This document shows positions 1 through 10,333 of a stretch of 64,000 bases of DNA, piece after piece. The stretch lies in contig JAGKQI010000015.1 in the NCBI GenBank assembly GCA_018806915.1, positions 124,001 through 188,000 on the forward strand, written 5' to 3'. The position numbers were made by a program, and so were the translations under genes. The notes below the pieces were generated by a model that saw only the letters and a program-made list of their open reading frames with translations, was not told the DNA's origin and ran no database searches. Positions within the stretch are counted from its first letter, which is position 1; every line of letters starts with the position of its first letter. This DNA comes from Phytophthora colocasiae (taxonomy: Eukaryota; Oomycota; Peronosporomycetes; Peronosporales; Peronosporaceae).

Positions 1-957
1 TCCTTCTTCGCGGAGTACAACTTCCGGGTAGAGTATAAACCCGGAAGACTCAATGTAGTGGCCGACGCGTTATCGCGTCGACCTGACTACGCGGAGACGG
101 TCGACGCCAACGCAGTTGGCGTCGTGAGGGCAAGTGTGCCGTCGTCAACGTTGATTGACGACGTGAAGAACGCGTATGCAAGGGATGCAGACGCGAAGGG
201 GCTGCTGGAGTTCCTCGCAGCACCTTCCGACGTGGCACGTCGGAAGCTAACCCCTCATCTTCGAGCTCGTGTACACCGCTATCGTGTATACGAAGGCCTA
301 CTGTTGTACAGTGCAGTAGACGACAATGCGGATCGCATTGTCGTTCCGAATGATCATGACCTCCGGTTGAGGATCATGTTCGAGTATCACGATGCCCCCA
401 CGGCAGGGCATCTGGGTCGTGAGAAGACATACACTCATCTCACGCGTGACTTCTACTGGCACCACCAGTACAAGTGGGTGCGCAAGTACGTACGTGCTTG
501 CGAGGTTTGTCAACGCGTGAAGCATGCGCAGTTCACGCAGGCTCCTCTTCAATCACTACCGACTCCGTCAGAGTGTTGGCAGTCCATGTTCATGGACTTT
601 GGCTTCGGTCTTTTGCCTGACAGCAAGCGGAGGACGGGCATTGTTGTCTTTGTGGACCGATTCAGCAAGATAGTTCATCTTGCTGCCGTCCCGGCTACTG
701 TTACAGCCGTGCAGACTGCGCGACTGTTTGTTGACATGGTGTTCAAACACCATGGCATGCCGCTCGACATTGTGTCGGACCGTGATCCACGCTTGACAGC
801 GCGGTTCTGGCAAGTAGTGTTTACACTTCTTAGTTCACAATTATCAATGTCGACTGCGGATCATCCGCAGACGGACGGGCAGACCGAGCGTGTCAACCGC
901 GTACTGGGTGACACGCTGAAGAGCTACGCTCACTCTTTCCCCCATTCTTGCCGATAG
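1..957 (+). pseudogene. Gypsy polyprotein fragment: RNase H tail and integrase core
   Basis: The frame is open from base 1, so the gene enters from the left. It starts with the RNase H end (VEYKPGRLNVVADALSRR), a usual gypsy signature. An H2C2 zinc-binding domain follows (HDAPTAGHLG ... CEVCQRV, about residues 115-150 counted from base 58). The integrase core keeps all three acidic residues: D in MDFGFG, D in IVSDRDPR and E in QTDGQTERVN. The frame stops at 955-957. The expected continuation (PIAKFAINNSVHASTG) runs on in another frame, so the stop comes from a frameshift near 945. Integrase would insert the cDNA copy into nuclear DNA. Confidence 0.9.
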
Positions 958-1942
958 CAAAGTTTGCCATCAACAACTCAGTGCATGCCTCGACTGGCAT
1001 ACACCTTCTACGTGAATGCCATGAGGCATCCACGATTGCCGAGCATGCTCAGTGGAGTAGTTTCCTCCTTAAATGGGGGAGGGTCTACGGTTGCGTCCGA
1101 ACAACCGCAGAATGCAACTGATAGCAGCACACTATCAGCTGCGGTGGCGCGTGCGACGTCTCGTTCGAGCAGGAAAGAGCGCGCGATGTCTGTGCCGGGC
1201 ACAGACATGAGAGATGATAGCGAGCAGGCAGGGCCTGCTGCTGACAAGGGCGACAAGCTTAAAGGATTCAGCTCGGGTGCGCTAGAATTTGTCCAGCGAA
1301 GACAAGCCGTCATACGGTTTGTCCTGGATGCTATCGCATCTTCTGTCGATCGACAGAAGCTGAACGCTGATAATGTTGGTAGGGGCAACGTTAATCAATT
1401 CAAAATTGGTTCATTAGTTTTGTTAGCTACACAAAACTTGCCTAAACATGCAGTGTCTGACTTTGGAACAAGCAAGCTTGCTCCAAGATTCATTGGGCCG
1501 TTCAAGGTACTTGAACGGGTCAACCGGTTCACTCTCGTCCCAAGACCGGACGAGAGGTTCGAGGCAGTCTGAGCTGCCTCGCAGACCTCAGCACGGAGGA
1601 CACGAATCTCCTGCTTCAGAGCAGCTATCTCAGCGCTCTGTGTCTGCTCCAGCGCAGCAACTCGATCGTGCAGAGCACGATCGTCATGGTCATAGCGTTG
1701 ACCATGCGGAGGGAGTGTTCCCACCCCCTCCGCAGCCGTTGCGCGACGCGCGTGGAGCGACCCGCTGGATTGTGGAGTGGATTGTGGCTCATAAGAGAAC
1801 GAACACTCAAGGGGTTCGTTTTCGTATTCGTTGGAGAGAATTTCCTCCTCACCGAGATACATGGGAGCCGCGGAACGTCCTGATGGAGGACGTTCCGGAA
1901 ATGGTGATGGCGTACGAAGCCCACCATAACTTGCAGTGGTAA
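958..1942 (+). pseudogene. Gypsy integrase C-terminus and chromodomain
   Basis: This continues the integrase frame with at least three frame changes. At 958-1010 the residues AKFAINNSVHASTG match the usual integrase tail. The frame at 964-1572 carries a GPF motif (FIGPFKVLERVNRFTL) typical of the GPY/F domain. The frame at 1448-1942 ends in a chromodomain: WIVEWIVAHKRTNTQGVRF, then IRWREF and DTWEPRNVL, with aromatic-cage-type residues. Between them is low-complexity sequence that lies opposite the antisense gene. The expected subdomain between GPY/F and chromodomain looks shortened. Identification as a chromodomain is confident; functionality is not, because of the frame breaks. Confidence 0.8.
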
Positions 1943-2976
1943 GCCCTGCACGAGGAGAGCTGCGGTCGGCCACAGCACTCGGAGCTTCGCGCGGCACAAT
2001 ACGACCACGGAGCTCCTTAATGTGATCGGATACACGGACAACCGTGTAGCCCAGGAGATCACTTTCGGTGAGACATGTTGCCAAGGGTTGGCAACACGGG
2101 CAGGGTGTGCCGAAGGTAACGGCACATGGGATCCCCGCTTCCATGGACTGATCATGAAGGCGTTCACACTTACCACGTGTAGTGTAAGTGTAGTAGCGAT
2201 CGCGAGCCGCAGCAACGCGCTCGTGATATGCCTTCGGGTCTTCGTTGAAGTTTTCAACAAAGTCGTTCCACGACTGACAAAGTGCCTGCCACTCGGGCAC
2301 TTTGCTCTTGCGCGAAGTCTTCTTCGCTGTATAGTATCGGAGCTCATGGAAGAGCCCGATATAGTAGTCGCGTCTTTGAGTCTCGGACTCAAAGACAACC
2401 TCAGCGGCGACGTCGTCGTCGTTGATACTGTTGCATGCGTACAACAGTATCGGGTTCGGTGGTGAGCTAGCACCGGACCACTCATGGATCTGTGCCTCAG
2501 TAGGCATCCATGGTGCACGCACTGGAGGATCAGTGCGTGGAGCAGTGAGCGCCCTCAACATGGGGGACGCTTCGTCATCACTGCGCGGACGCTTCGAGCT
2601 TGAAGCGTCCGTGGCCTCAACACGAGGTCGTCGAGACCCCACGGGTGAGTCAGACGTGTCTTCGGACGAAGACACGAGAGCGGGAGCCTTGACATCAAGC
2701 TCTCCCTCCTCGGCATCGTCGTCGTAGTCGAGGATGTCTTCGTAGTCCTCTCCAAAGAGTTCTTTGAGAGGAACGTGTTAGCGAAGAAGAAGTCTTCATC
2801 GCTTGCTTCTCCTTTTGGAGAGCATGGTAGTCGGTGACAGAGAGCTTCTCTGTCAGACCACTGGAAGCAGCAGTGCTAGTGGGCACTGCTGAGATTGTTG
2901 TTCCTGCTGCAGAAGCAGTAGGAGAGGCTTGCGCGTCCGCAGAAGCGGACGGAGACGTGGGCGTTGGCGAGTCCAT
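1395..2976 (-). pseudogene. Antisense gene between chromodomain and 3' LTR of the gypsy element, unknown function
   Basis: On the minus strand a 426-residue open frame covers 2675-1395. It extends upstream in the same frame through an acidic stretch (EDYEDILDYDDDAEEGELDV). A Ser/Thr/Ala-rich start, MDSPTPTSPSASADAQ, lies at 2976; two frame changes near 2780-2800 separate the parts. Visible features are a Cys-rich patch (TPCPCCQPLATC), an acidic/Ser-rich N-terminus, a predicted coiled coil (VAALEQTQSAEIAALKQEIR) and no membrane segment. The 3' half overlaps the plus-strand chromodomain and linker. I do not recognise the family. Antisense ORFs in this position are documented in some plant Tat-lineage gypsy elements. 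A chance frame is possible but unlikely given length and composition. Confidence 0.5.
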
Positions 2977-3077
2977 TGCGAAATGAACTCGGATTTCTCT
3001 CGGGAACTTGACGGTCTTGTCAAGTTCTGTTGATTGACGTGTCGAGACCGATACGTCGAATCTTAACGGGGGGATGG

Positions 3078-3526
3078 TGTAACGGGGTTACACGTACAAG
3101 TGGTTGTACCACTTGTAACTCTAACAGTTAGGATAACTGTTAGAGGCCTCAGACCTTGGTGTGCTGTACACACCAATGGCTACATGGGCGAACCACATTA
3201 TTGGGTGGTTCGTGTGCAATTGTGCATATTATTGGTAGGAAGTATCGGATTTCTGTCAATCACTGAGCAGAGTTTCTGCCAACCACACGTTGGCAGACCC
3301 TTTAGAAATAGATAACAAACAGTTTTAGGAGGTCCATAATTGGCTTATGCCAAATTCAATAACAGTTCTCATTTTACGGTATTTTGCAGTTTAATTTAGT
3401 TATATTTGATTTGAGTATACTTAATTAAATAAGTATACTTAAATTAAGTCTATTTTAATTGCACGCTTCCTCATACACGTAAGCGCACGTGTACGCCATC
3501 TAATAGGTCCAGGTAGACCTATTACA
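3078..3526 (+). repeat. 3' LTR of the left-edge gypsy element
   Basis: The stretch begins TGTAACGGGG directly after a polypurine tract (AACGGGGGGATGG) and ends ATTACA, giving short inverted termini TGTAA/TTACA. It is AT-rich with several local inverted repeats. The 5' partner lies outside the window, so the exact right edge rests only on the terminal motif. Confidence 0.6.
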
Positions 3527-4520
3527 CCAAGTGTACCTAAGATACGAAGACTGACTGCATGAAGGACGCAAAGGACGACAAGAAGAAGAGAGTTACCAGA
3601 GATATATGATAGTTATGAGAAAGATAAACGATAAACAGAGGTCAATTTGCCGTGTAGCCCAGACGTCGCTGTATTTCTGTCTGCAAGGCCACGTCAAGGT
3701 TTGGTGCCGTGTGATCTCTCGCCTTTCCAATCCCCTTAGGCGGAGATCAGGTAACGTAGAGACCTGAGAGGACCCGCCTATTCCATATCCTAGTTGGGTC
3801 GTTTGTTTTGTCTCTAGCGGTAGCCCATTTCATGGACAGGCTCTGAAAACTAGACAGTCGTTTTCATAGTGCAAGGTAGACTGTTGTATATAGCCGATTT
3901 TATTGGTTTATATTTTCCCTCTATACTAGAGGGTGGTGCGCGAACGTAGAAAGGATACCAGACAGACCAGGTGTCTGGTAACAAATTCCTAGTTGACCTG
4001 GAGTGTTAGCCCACCGTTCAAGGGCCTAGAAAGAATAAGAACGGCTGTATATATTTGTATATTCCCGAACTCTGTATATTGGTTGTATATCTCTGAGAGT
4101 CAGGTATTTCGGTTCTGGATTTGTGATATTCAGACACCGATTTCAGACTTTCTCTGGTATATAATCTTTTCCCGACCGCCGACTTCCTGAAAACCTAATT
4201 GATTTCCAGCGATTCCAACTCCCGAACGCCTGAATTCCGACACCTAAGGAAGCCCCTATCTTCTCTTCACCCGTGAATTTCAGACTCCGGCGAGGGTATT
4301 TCCAAGACCACGAACCCACGAGGATACCGCAAGGTACCACACGCCCACCTACGTTGTACGACTCTGAAAACCACTTTTTAGTAGACGTATAACCAGGGTT
4401 CAGTTTTCGCCACCTGCTCCGCGACCAAAGTTTCACCGACTTTGCGACATACGTTCATCAGAGACCTGCCCGCTGTAGGCATTTCCTATCACTGTGTTTA
4501 ATAATCACTTAACATCTGTA
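3527..4520 (+). mobile_element. Relic of a gypsy LTR/leader related to the right-end element
   Basis: This stretch is collinear with about 56440-57400. Shared blocks include the GTGTGATCTCTC segment, GTAACGTAGAGACCTGAGAGG, the TCTCTAGCGGTAGCCCATTTC block, GAGGGTGGTGCGCGAA and CAGACAGACCAGGTGTCTGG. It therefore represents the LTR/leader of the same family as the element at 57428 onward, but no gag follows it. The left-edge gypsy LTR ends exactly where the similarity starts, suggesting that element inserted into this older one. No coding capacity seen. Confidence 0.7.
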
Positions 4521-5597
4521 AAGTGATCAGGTATTACCGATACCTGAACACTTCCATAATTCTCTATATTCTGCACTCGTGTAGATGCCATTTATCTAAA
4601 ACCTTCTATATCTGTTTGTTGTACTTGGGTTTCGGCTTTTTGTACTTGTGGACCTTCATGCAATCTTTCCAGCTGCACCTGGTCCACGATGACAACTCGA
4701 CAGATCTTGTATCCTCGGCATCGTTTAGGGCTTGTTGAATGTTGGTAGCATCAAGATTTTCATCAGGTAGAGGAGTACAAGATTGTTCGCCCTCCCCACA
4801 CAGATCCATGGTGACAACGCATACTGCAGTCACAGCGACTTTTCGAGTGAATCCAGCAAAAAAATGCTGCAGCTCGACGTGCGTTGTTGAATTTGAGCAT
4901 GTCCTCAACAAGTTTCTTTCGCGTCTGGGCTCTTTGCGATTGCTTCACCAATACTTGAACATTACTACACACAGTAAATCATCCCGTGAGCGCGGCAATA
5001 GAGTGATTGACGATCCTAGTGAGTAGTCAAATGCACCACTCGATTTTTGGTGCACGCAAAAACATTTATGGGTCAATCAGAGAGAGGAAATAAATCGGCT
5101 TGCTGCAAGAAAAAAAAATGAACTTGCTGCTGCAGAATTGAATACCAGTAATAAAATAAAGGTCGATGTTAGAGGTACCGAGTGGCCGTACTTAAGCGCG
5201 CGTTATCGTTACTCTGTCTGAAGTGCCTCAAGGTACAAGAGGCACTTTGCGCGTACTGTAGCCACTTGTAACAAAAAGAGGGGTTTATATGGTATTATAT
5301 CCAGAGCGTTTTCATAAATTTCAGCGTTTGTAGAGATTCCATTGAGTGGCTGACAGCGACCCGCTATAGCTTGTTGTTCGAATGTAGGTCATGGTGTGGT
5401 TTACACGTTATAAGTGTAGCATTTGATGTACACCAAAGTGAGTGTTGTTCGAATGTGCAAAAGACTTGTTGAATTTAATGCTGTCGGTACGCAAAGTCTG
5501 CATGGGTCGCAGTTCGTTCCTTGCACTATCTGCTGTGAGGCACCTCTGGATCTTTCAGGAGCAGGATACGTGTATCTAGGCAAGTAGATAGTGATTT
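4521..5597. other. Unassigned interval with a possible coding relic
   Basis: Mostly AT-rich DNA. On the minus strand 4972-4606 holds two overlapping frames that read like a decayed protein (KKLVEDMLKFNNARRAAAFF in one frame, then PDENLDATNIQQALNDAEDT in the other). I do not recognise a family. Nothing else is supported between 5040 and 5597. Confidence 0.3.
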
Positions 5598-6020
5598 TTA
5601 CAGGGCAATGATTAGTAGCCCCAATAAAAGCAGGAGTACGACAAGATCAGGAAGAAATGTTGCATTACCATAGCTACTGTAGACATTTGCAGTTACACCC
5701 GAAGTACCTGCCGATACATTGTGCTTGGCGTTATAGTCGGTCACGCGCACCATGAATGCGTTCGCACTCGAATTCCAGACGACAGCGGCCTTGATATTGG
5801 CCTCACACCCCGTAGATTTGTCAAAAAATGCTTTGCGTATGCCTTTACCTCGGCTTTTCCGCCGCCAGCCATGGGTACAGACCATCTTGATCCAGAAGTT
5901 CTTGAACGACTCTGGAATGAGGCGATTTGATTGTCCAACGTGCGTATCCTCTAACGTTGGCATCGCGAGACCCTGAGCGGCGCGTGTGGTGTCTTCACTC
6001 TCGTGTGTTGACCTCGTCAA
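5598..6020 (-). pseudogene. FAR1/MULE N-terminal DNA-binding domain fragment
   Basis: A 140-residue frame contains VCTHGWRRKSRGKGIRK, then TGCEANIKAAVVW and FMVRVTDYNAKHN. This Cys-His-Gly / Arg-Ser-Arg-Gly / Thr-Gly-Cys / Tyr-x3-His-Asn pattern is the WRKY-GCM1-like FAR1 domain found at the start of many oomycete MULE transposases. The DDE catalytic part is missing. The frame instead ends in a very hydrophobic tail (LPDLVVLLLLLGLLIIAL) that is not part of the family and probably results from truncation into other DNA. Confidence 0.65.
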
Positions 6021-6672
6021 GCAGTTTGACGGTCTCCGTAGGGCTTCGATCTCTCGGTTCCGCTTTAGCAGAGAGGTGGAAGTGCGCTGACGGGAAATTT
6101 GGTGCGTCGTGGCTTGGTACTCTACCAGGTAGGCGCGGAAGGCGTCCCAGTCCTCGTGCCACTACACATCAACCGGAGAACAAACCCACGAGCTGCTGGA
6201 TGGAACCTGGCGCTCAGGCTCGCGGTCACTCATTGCTGCAGTTCGGCCTGAATAACATAACACCAAACCTGTCATGTCATGACACGCTAAACAGTACGCA
6301 GCGGGGTCGTACTGTACACTCATACCTGTCAACTTGCCAAGCTCTTGCGAGATTTCGAAATGAGGGCTTGAGGATGGAAGAAAGGGGGAGGAGGGGTGTC
6401 ATGTTTCAGAAATTCCAACTTTCATAAATTTGATGTACGGTTTTTTTCGCGCGTAAACTATTTTTTTACAGTAACTACTCGTTGAGGTACGATTCTACTA
6501 GGTGACGCGAACCAGTTCCTAAAATACTACTACTGTACTAGTAAATGAAATTTTCAGCGGAAGTACGAGCAGAACAAAATAGGGCGTGCTCGTAAAAAAA
6601 ACTCACGAGCGATTCAAAGTGACATCTCCGCTTACGGAAATTCCGTCCCCCAGAATTCTGCTGCTCGAGGAG
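6021..6672. other. Interval upstream of the first CRN copy
   Basis: No convincing gene. A plus-strand frame at 5927-6427 has no recognisable domain. The last 40 bases before the CRN start (CAGAATTCTGCTGCTCGAGG) resemble the leader of the second CRN copy at 52230-52252, so the duplicated unit includes a little 5' leader. Confidence 0.4.
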
Positions 6673-6762
6673 ATGGTGAAGCTTTTCTGTGCGATCGTTG
6701 GTGGCAGGGCGTTCGAGGTGAACATCGCTGAAGACGATTCTGTGTTCAAGTTGAAGACTGCA

Positions 6763-6932
6763 TGTTGGAAAGTGTACCCACTTTTGCTACAGAAGTTGAA
6801 GTTGCCGTTGCAAGAGTGATGGTAGAAAGTCCGCGTCCCGCGGCACTTAGTTGTATGTCAGTCTCAGATTTACCTTCTATCTAACAAGTTGACGTCTTTG
6901 CATTAAGACATCTCCCAGTGCTCACTCCGTTA
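6763..6932 (+). repeat. 5' LTR of Copia-1
   Basis: 170 bp, begins TGTTGGAAAGTG and ends CACTCCGTTA. No difference from the 3' LTR at 12038-12207 was seen. Confidence 0.93.
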
Positions 6933-6950
6933 GGGTTATGAGCCCAAACC
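6933..6950 (+). other. Primer-binding site of Copia-1 (half-tRNA type)
   Basis: The sequence GGGTTATGAGCCCAAACC follows the 5' LTR directly. It is complementary to the anticodon stem-loop region of initiator methionine tRNA (CAU anticodon context) rather than to a tRNA 3' end. This is the arrangement known for Drosophila copia, which primes from a tRNA fragment. The same motif sits in Copia-2 at 43401. Confidence 0.65.
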
Positions 6951-6999
6951 ACGTTGCGTCCAAGAGAACACGATCGTAAGAGAATCAAGAGCAGTAGCG

Positions 7000-8457
7000 A
7001 TGTCATCTTCCTCCGACTCAGACGACGGCAAGTCCAAGCGCAAGTTCTTCAAGATTGGATCTTCTGGGACTCCTGTGCGCTGGAATGGAGAAGATTGGAC
7101 GTTCTACAAGCACGCTATGATGAATGCGTTCGAGAAGAGCCTTCTAGACGAGATAGTGCTCGGCAAGGAGGTGAAGGACGAGAACTGGGACGACGAGAAG
7201 AAGGGTGAATTCAAGAAAAAGCAAGCCAAGATCAAGATTTTGATCCAGGGATCACTGTCTATGAAGCTTGCCAAGCAAGTCATGATGAAGGAGACTGGTA
7301 CGAAGATGTGGGCTGAGCTCGTTGACATCTACGAAGGCAAGACCAATCCCGCCATGACTGCGCAGAAGGTGTATCGCCTGCAGTGCGAGCTCCACAAGAC
7401 TCATCTGCGCGGAAAGGACGACTTACGCAGTCACCTGTACAAGTTGTTCGACATAAAGAACAAGCTTGCGGACCTGGGAGCGCCCGTGAATGACTTGCAG
7501 ATGGTGGACAAGATGCTGCGAAGCCTGCCAGCACAGACGTGTTACGATGAGCTTCGTAGAAAAGTACTATTTAGTTCAAACATGGCTAAATACACGCCGG
7601 AGCTGGTTCGAGAGCTAATCTTGACGGCTGAGGCAAGGAATAAAGACTGGGAAGGAAACGCCTTTGGAAACAAGTCTGGCAAGAAGAGTCAGAACTCAAA
7701 GAGCGCATCTCAGCAAGGACCAAAGAAGCAGAGCTCGAAGAGCGAATCAAAGTCGAAGACCAGTAAGACCGAGATTAAGTGCTTCAAATGCGGTGAAATG
7801 GGTCACTACCAAAGTGATTGTCCGAAACTGGAAGACGAAGAGAAACCAAAGGCTCAAGCGAAATACGCACGATCAGGCGACAAAGTCGCAGCAGCTGAGG
7901 ATGAAACACATCAAGCGGAAAGTGAAGTCGCTGAAGATGTCGAGAAACGAGAGGTGGTCATTGGTGAAGTAGTGCGCAAGATGGCAAAGGACTATGACCC
8001 GGGTCTGTGGTATTTTGATACGGGTACAAACGCACACATTACCGCCTGTAAGGAGTATTTCACTACACTCCACGGCATGGATGACAGTGAATGGAACCCA
8101 AGCATTTCTGGGTTCGCCGACGGTGTCGATGCCAAGGCAGAGGGCTTTGGTACAGTGATTTTATCGACACTGATTGATGAACAAATGGTGTTTTTGTTGG
8201 TGGAGAATGTGCTCTACGTTCCTGGGGCTGGATGCAACTTGTTTTCACCTGGATTGGCGTTAGACCAAGGTTTTGAAATGAGTTGGGATTCCAGTACACG
8301 GTTATTTGGCATGACGAAGGATACTGTGGAGGTGATTCGCACAGAGTACGACAACAGACTGTGGACTTTCACCACTCACAACATCATGGCCAAACACATC
8401 GATAAGAAGAAGACTCACGTCAAAAGGCAAGGTGTTTGCGAACTTTGCAGTTTCTGA
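7000..8457 (+). CDS. Copia-1 gag and protease
   Basis: 485 residues from ATG 7000. The N-terminal half is a Copia-type capsid (UBN2-like region around VDIYEGKTNPAMTAQKVYRL). A Lys/Ser-rich linker follows, then a CCHC zinc knuckle (CFKCGEMGHYQSDC, about residue 263) that binds RNA, then the aspartic protease (WYFDTGTNAHI, catalytic Asp-Thr-Gly, about residue 338). The frame stops at 8457, and the next domain continues in another frame overlapping from 8432, so the polyprotein is broken by a frameshift. Confidence 0.88.
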   Translation: MSSSSDSDDGKSKRKFFKIGSSGTPVRWNGEDWTFYKHAMMNAFEKSLLDEIVLGKEVKDENWDDEKKGEFKKKQAKIKILIQGSLSMKLAKQVMMKETGTKMWAELVDIYEGKTNPAMTAQKVYRLQCELHKTHLRGKDDLRSHLYKLFDIKNKLADLGAPVNDLQMVDKMLRSLPAQTCYDELRRKVLFSSNMAKYTPELVRELILTAEARNKDWEGNAFGNKSGKKSQNSKSASQQGPKKQSSKSESKSKTSKTEIKCFKCGEMGHYQSDCPKLEDEEKPKAQAKYARSGDKVAAAEDETHQAESEVAEDVEKREVVIGEVVRKMAKDYDPGLWYFDTGTNAHITACKEYFTTLHGMDDSEWNPSISGFADGVDAKAEGFGTVILSTLIDEQMVFLLVENVLYVPGAGCNLFSPGLALDQGFEMSWDSSTRLFGMTKDTVEVIRTEYDNRLWTFTTHNIMAKHIDKKKTHVKRQGVCELCSF

Positions 8458-9788
8458 TGGAGTTGAAGACATTGATGTATGGCACGAGAGGTTAGGACAC
8501 ACTTGTCCTGAGTACATACGTTTAATGGTGGACCGAGGCATGGCTCGCGGCATCATGTTGAAACGTCGTGGCAAGATCGCCTGCTCCGATTGCCATTTTG
8601 GCAAAACAACGACGCAAGACATTCCGGAAGGCTCTCGATCGACCTATAGAGAGAGTAAATGACATGGTCTTCGCAGACTTGTTGATTCCTGGCGTGAACA
8701 ATGGTTCAAGGTACACCGCCGTCTTAGTAATTATGGACGGATACTCGCGTTATGTGAAGACTTACCTACTGAAGACTAAAGGTGAGCGTGAAGTCAATGA
8801 GCACATGATGGAGTATATCGCTTGGGCAGAGCGACAGCATGGAAGACGCGTGGACACGGTGGTAACGCGTCAGTGGAATATCGACGATGAGCTGGAAGTT
8901 GAACCAGTCAGACAAGTGCTTACCGACAAAGGACAGGAGTTCTGCAACGGCACGATTGAGCGATGGTACCGCAAGAAAGGCATCGTGCATACCAAAGTCG
9001 GACCAAATGCGTCACAGTTGAACCTCGTGGAACGCACACATCAAACTATCGTTGGAATGATCAAGACGATGATGCACCAGGCAGGTTTGCCGAAATCGTT
9101 TTGGATCCATGCACTGGAGAACGCAGTCTACGTTAAGAATCGAGTATTCTGTAAGGGGGCTGGACGGACGCCCTACGAACTGATGTTTGGATCAAAGCCA
9201 GATATTCACCATATTCGAGCTTTCGGTTCACTTGCATACTGCCACACACCAAAATCAAAGCGAAAGAAACTCAGTATGAACTGTCGAGTTGGCTTTCTGC
9301 TAGGCTACCGAGAGGACGTGGTTGGCTGCAACGTGTATTTCCCGACGGAACACAAGACTGGATTCGTCTCTGATGTCAAGGTGAATGAGAGCATCAAATA
9401 TAAGGACCGCTTCGAGAGCGGGTTCAAGGTCAAGGTCGACAAGTGGCTACGGACATTCCAAGAGTTCTTTGAGGACGGTGAATTTGATGACCTGCCAGGT
9501 GATGAAGAAGATAATGACTCGCAGTTGGCTGAGTGTGATGGCGAATCTGAACACAGTATGAGTGACATTGTCATGGAGAGCGCGAACAGTGAAGGAATAA
9601 ACGACGAAGATCAACCACTTGAGAACGACACTGTGTGGGACAAACTAGGTGAAGGAGATTGTGGCTCGTGTGGTGACAAAGTTCCAAGTAGCTCATACAG
9701 TTTGACGAGTGAAAACCAGGCTTTGTGGGAAGAGATGCTACAGAACACTGAGCTGCCCGATTATGAAGATGCGTCCGAGACGCAGTGA
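8432..9788 (+). pseudogene. Copia-1 GAG-pre-integrase and integrase
   Basis: The frame at 8432-8662 has the GAG-pre-integrase zinc-binding sequence (DVWHERLGHTCPEYIRL ... CSDCHFG). The frame at 8568-9788 carries the integrase core with D in MVFADLLIPG, D in VLTDKGQEF and E in LNLVERTHQ, then the usual Copia tail (PYELMFGSKPDIHHIRAFGS). An acidic linker follows. The two frames overlap, so one frameshift separates the zinc finger from the core. The catalytic triad itself is complete. Confidence 0.85.
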
Positions 9789-10333
9789 GGGCGAAAGTGC
9801 TGGAAGCGTTGGGGTGCGTTAATGACCAAACTCTGGATAGAGACGCTGGAAGTGTCGACGCAGAAAGTGTTGATGGTTTTGAAGACCAGGGCGTCGATGA
9901 AGACATTGAAAGAGACAATAGTGACCTTGATGAAGACACTGATGATGAAGAATTGGCTGGATCTGCCAGTCATGTGTCGAACCTCACACAAATAGCTGAA
10001 GAAGAAGCAAGTAGTGTTGAGGGGAATTATGATGATTTGTTTGACCCAAGTGATGAAGCTGAAGCCATTGACTGGGGTGATGACCAGGCGTTAGTTCCAA
10101 GTGATGAATATGAAGATGGTGCTGATAGTGGAGAACACGCATTAGTCCCGATTGGCTGCCAAGAGCTTGCACTACCAACAAACCACATCATCGGTCACAG
10201 ACGACCTCGAGAGGTTGAAGTTCGACGCACACAAGACAGGAAGCGTACTAAGGTCGACGTGAAGCGATTCAAATCAGAGAACACTTCACGCAGACCAGGT
10301 CTCCGCGAAAAACATGAAAGACGACCACCATGA
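9785..10333 (+). pseudogene. Copia-1 acidic linker between integrase and reverse transcriptase
   Basis: 182 residues, very rich in Asp and Glu (e.g. ERDNSDLDEDTDDEELAGS), ending in a basic patch (RTQDRKRTKVDVKRFK). Copia polyproteins often have a poorly conserved linker here. It is in a different frame from both neighbours and overlaps each by a few bases, so it belongs to the same broken polyprotein. No enzyme domain is visible. Confidence 0.6.

Larger units (their letters stand above)
1..3526 (+). mobile_element. Ty3/gypsy chromovirus-type LTR retrotransposon, 3' part
   Basis: The window opens inside a polyprotein. In order it reads RNase H tail, integrase zinc-binding and catalytic core, GPY/F-like region, chromodomain, an antisense gene region, a purine-rich tract at 3067-3077 and an LTR at 3078-3526. 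A chromodomain after the integrase is the hallmark of chromoviruses, where it targets insertion to modified chromatin. Several frameshifts show that this copy is not autonomous. The 5' half lies outside the window. Confidence 0.85.
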
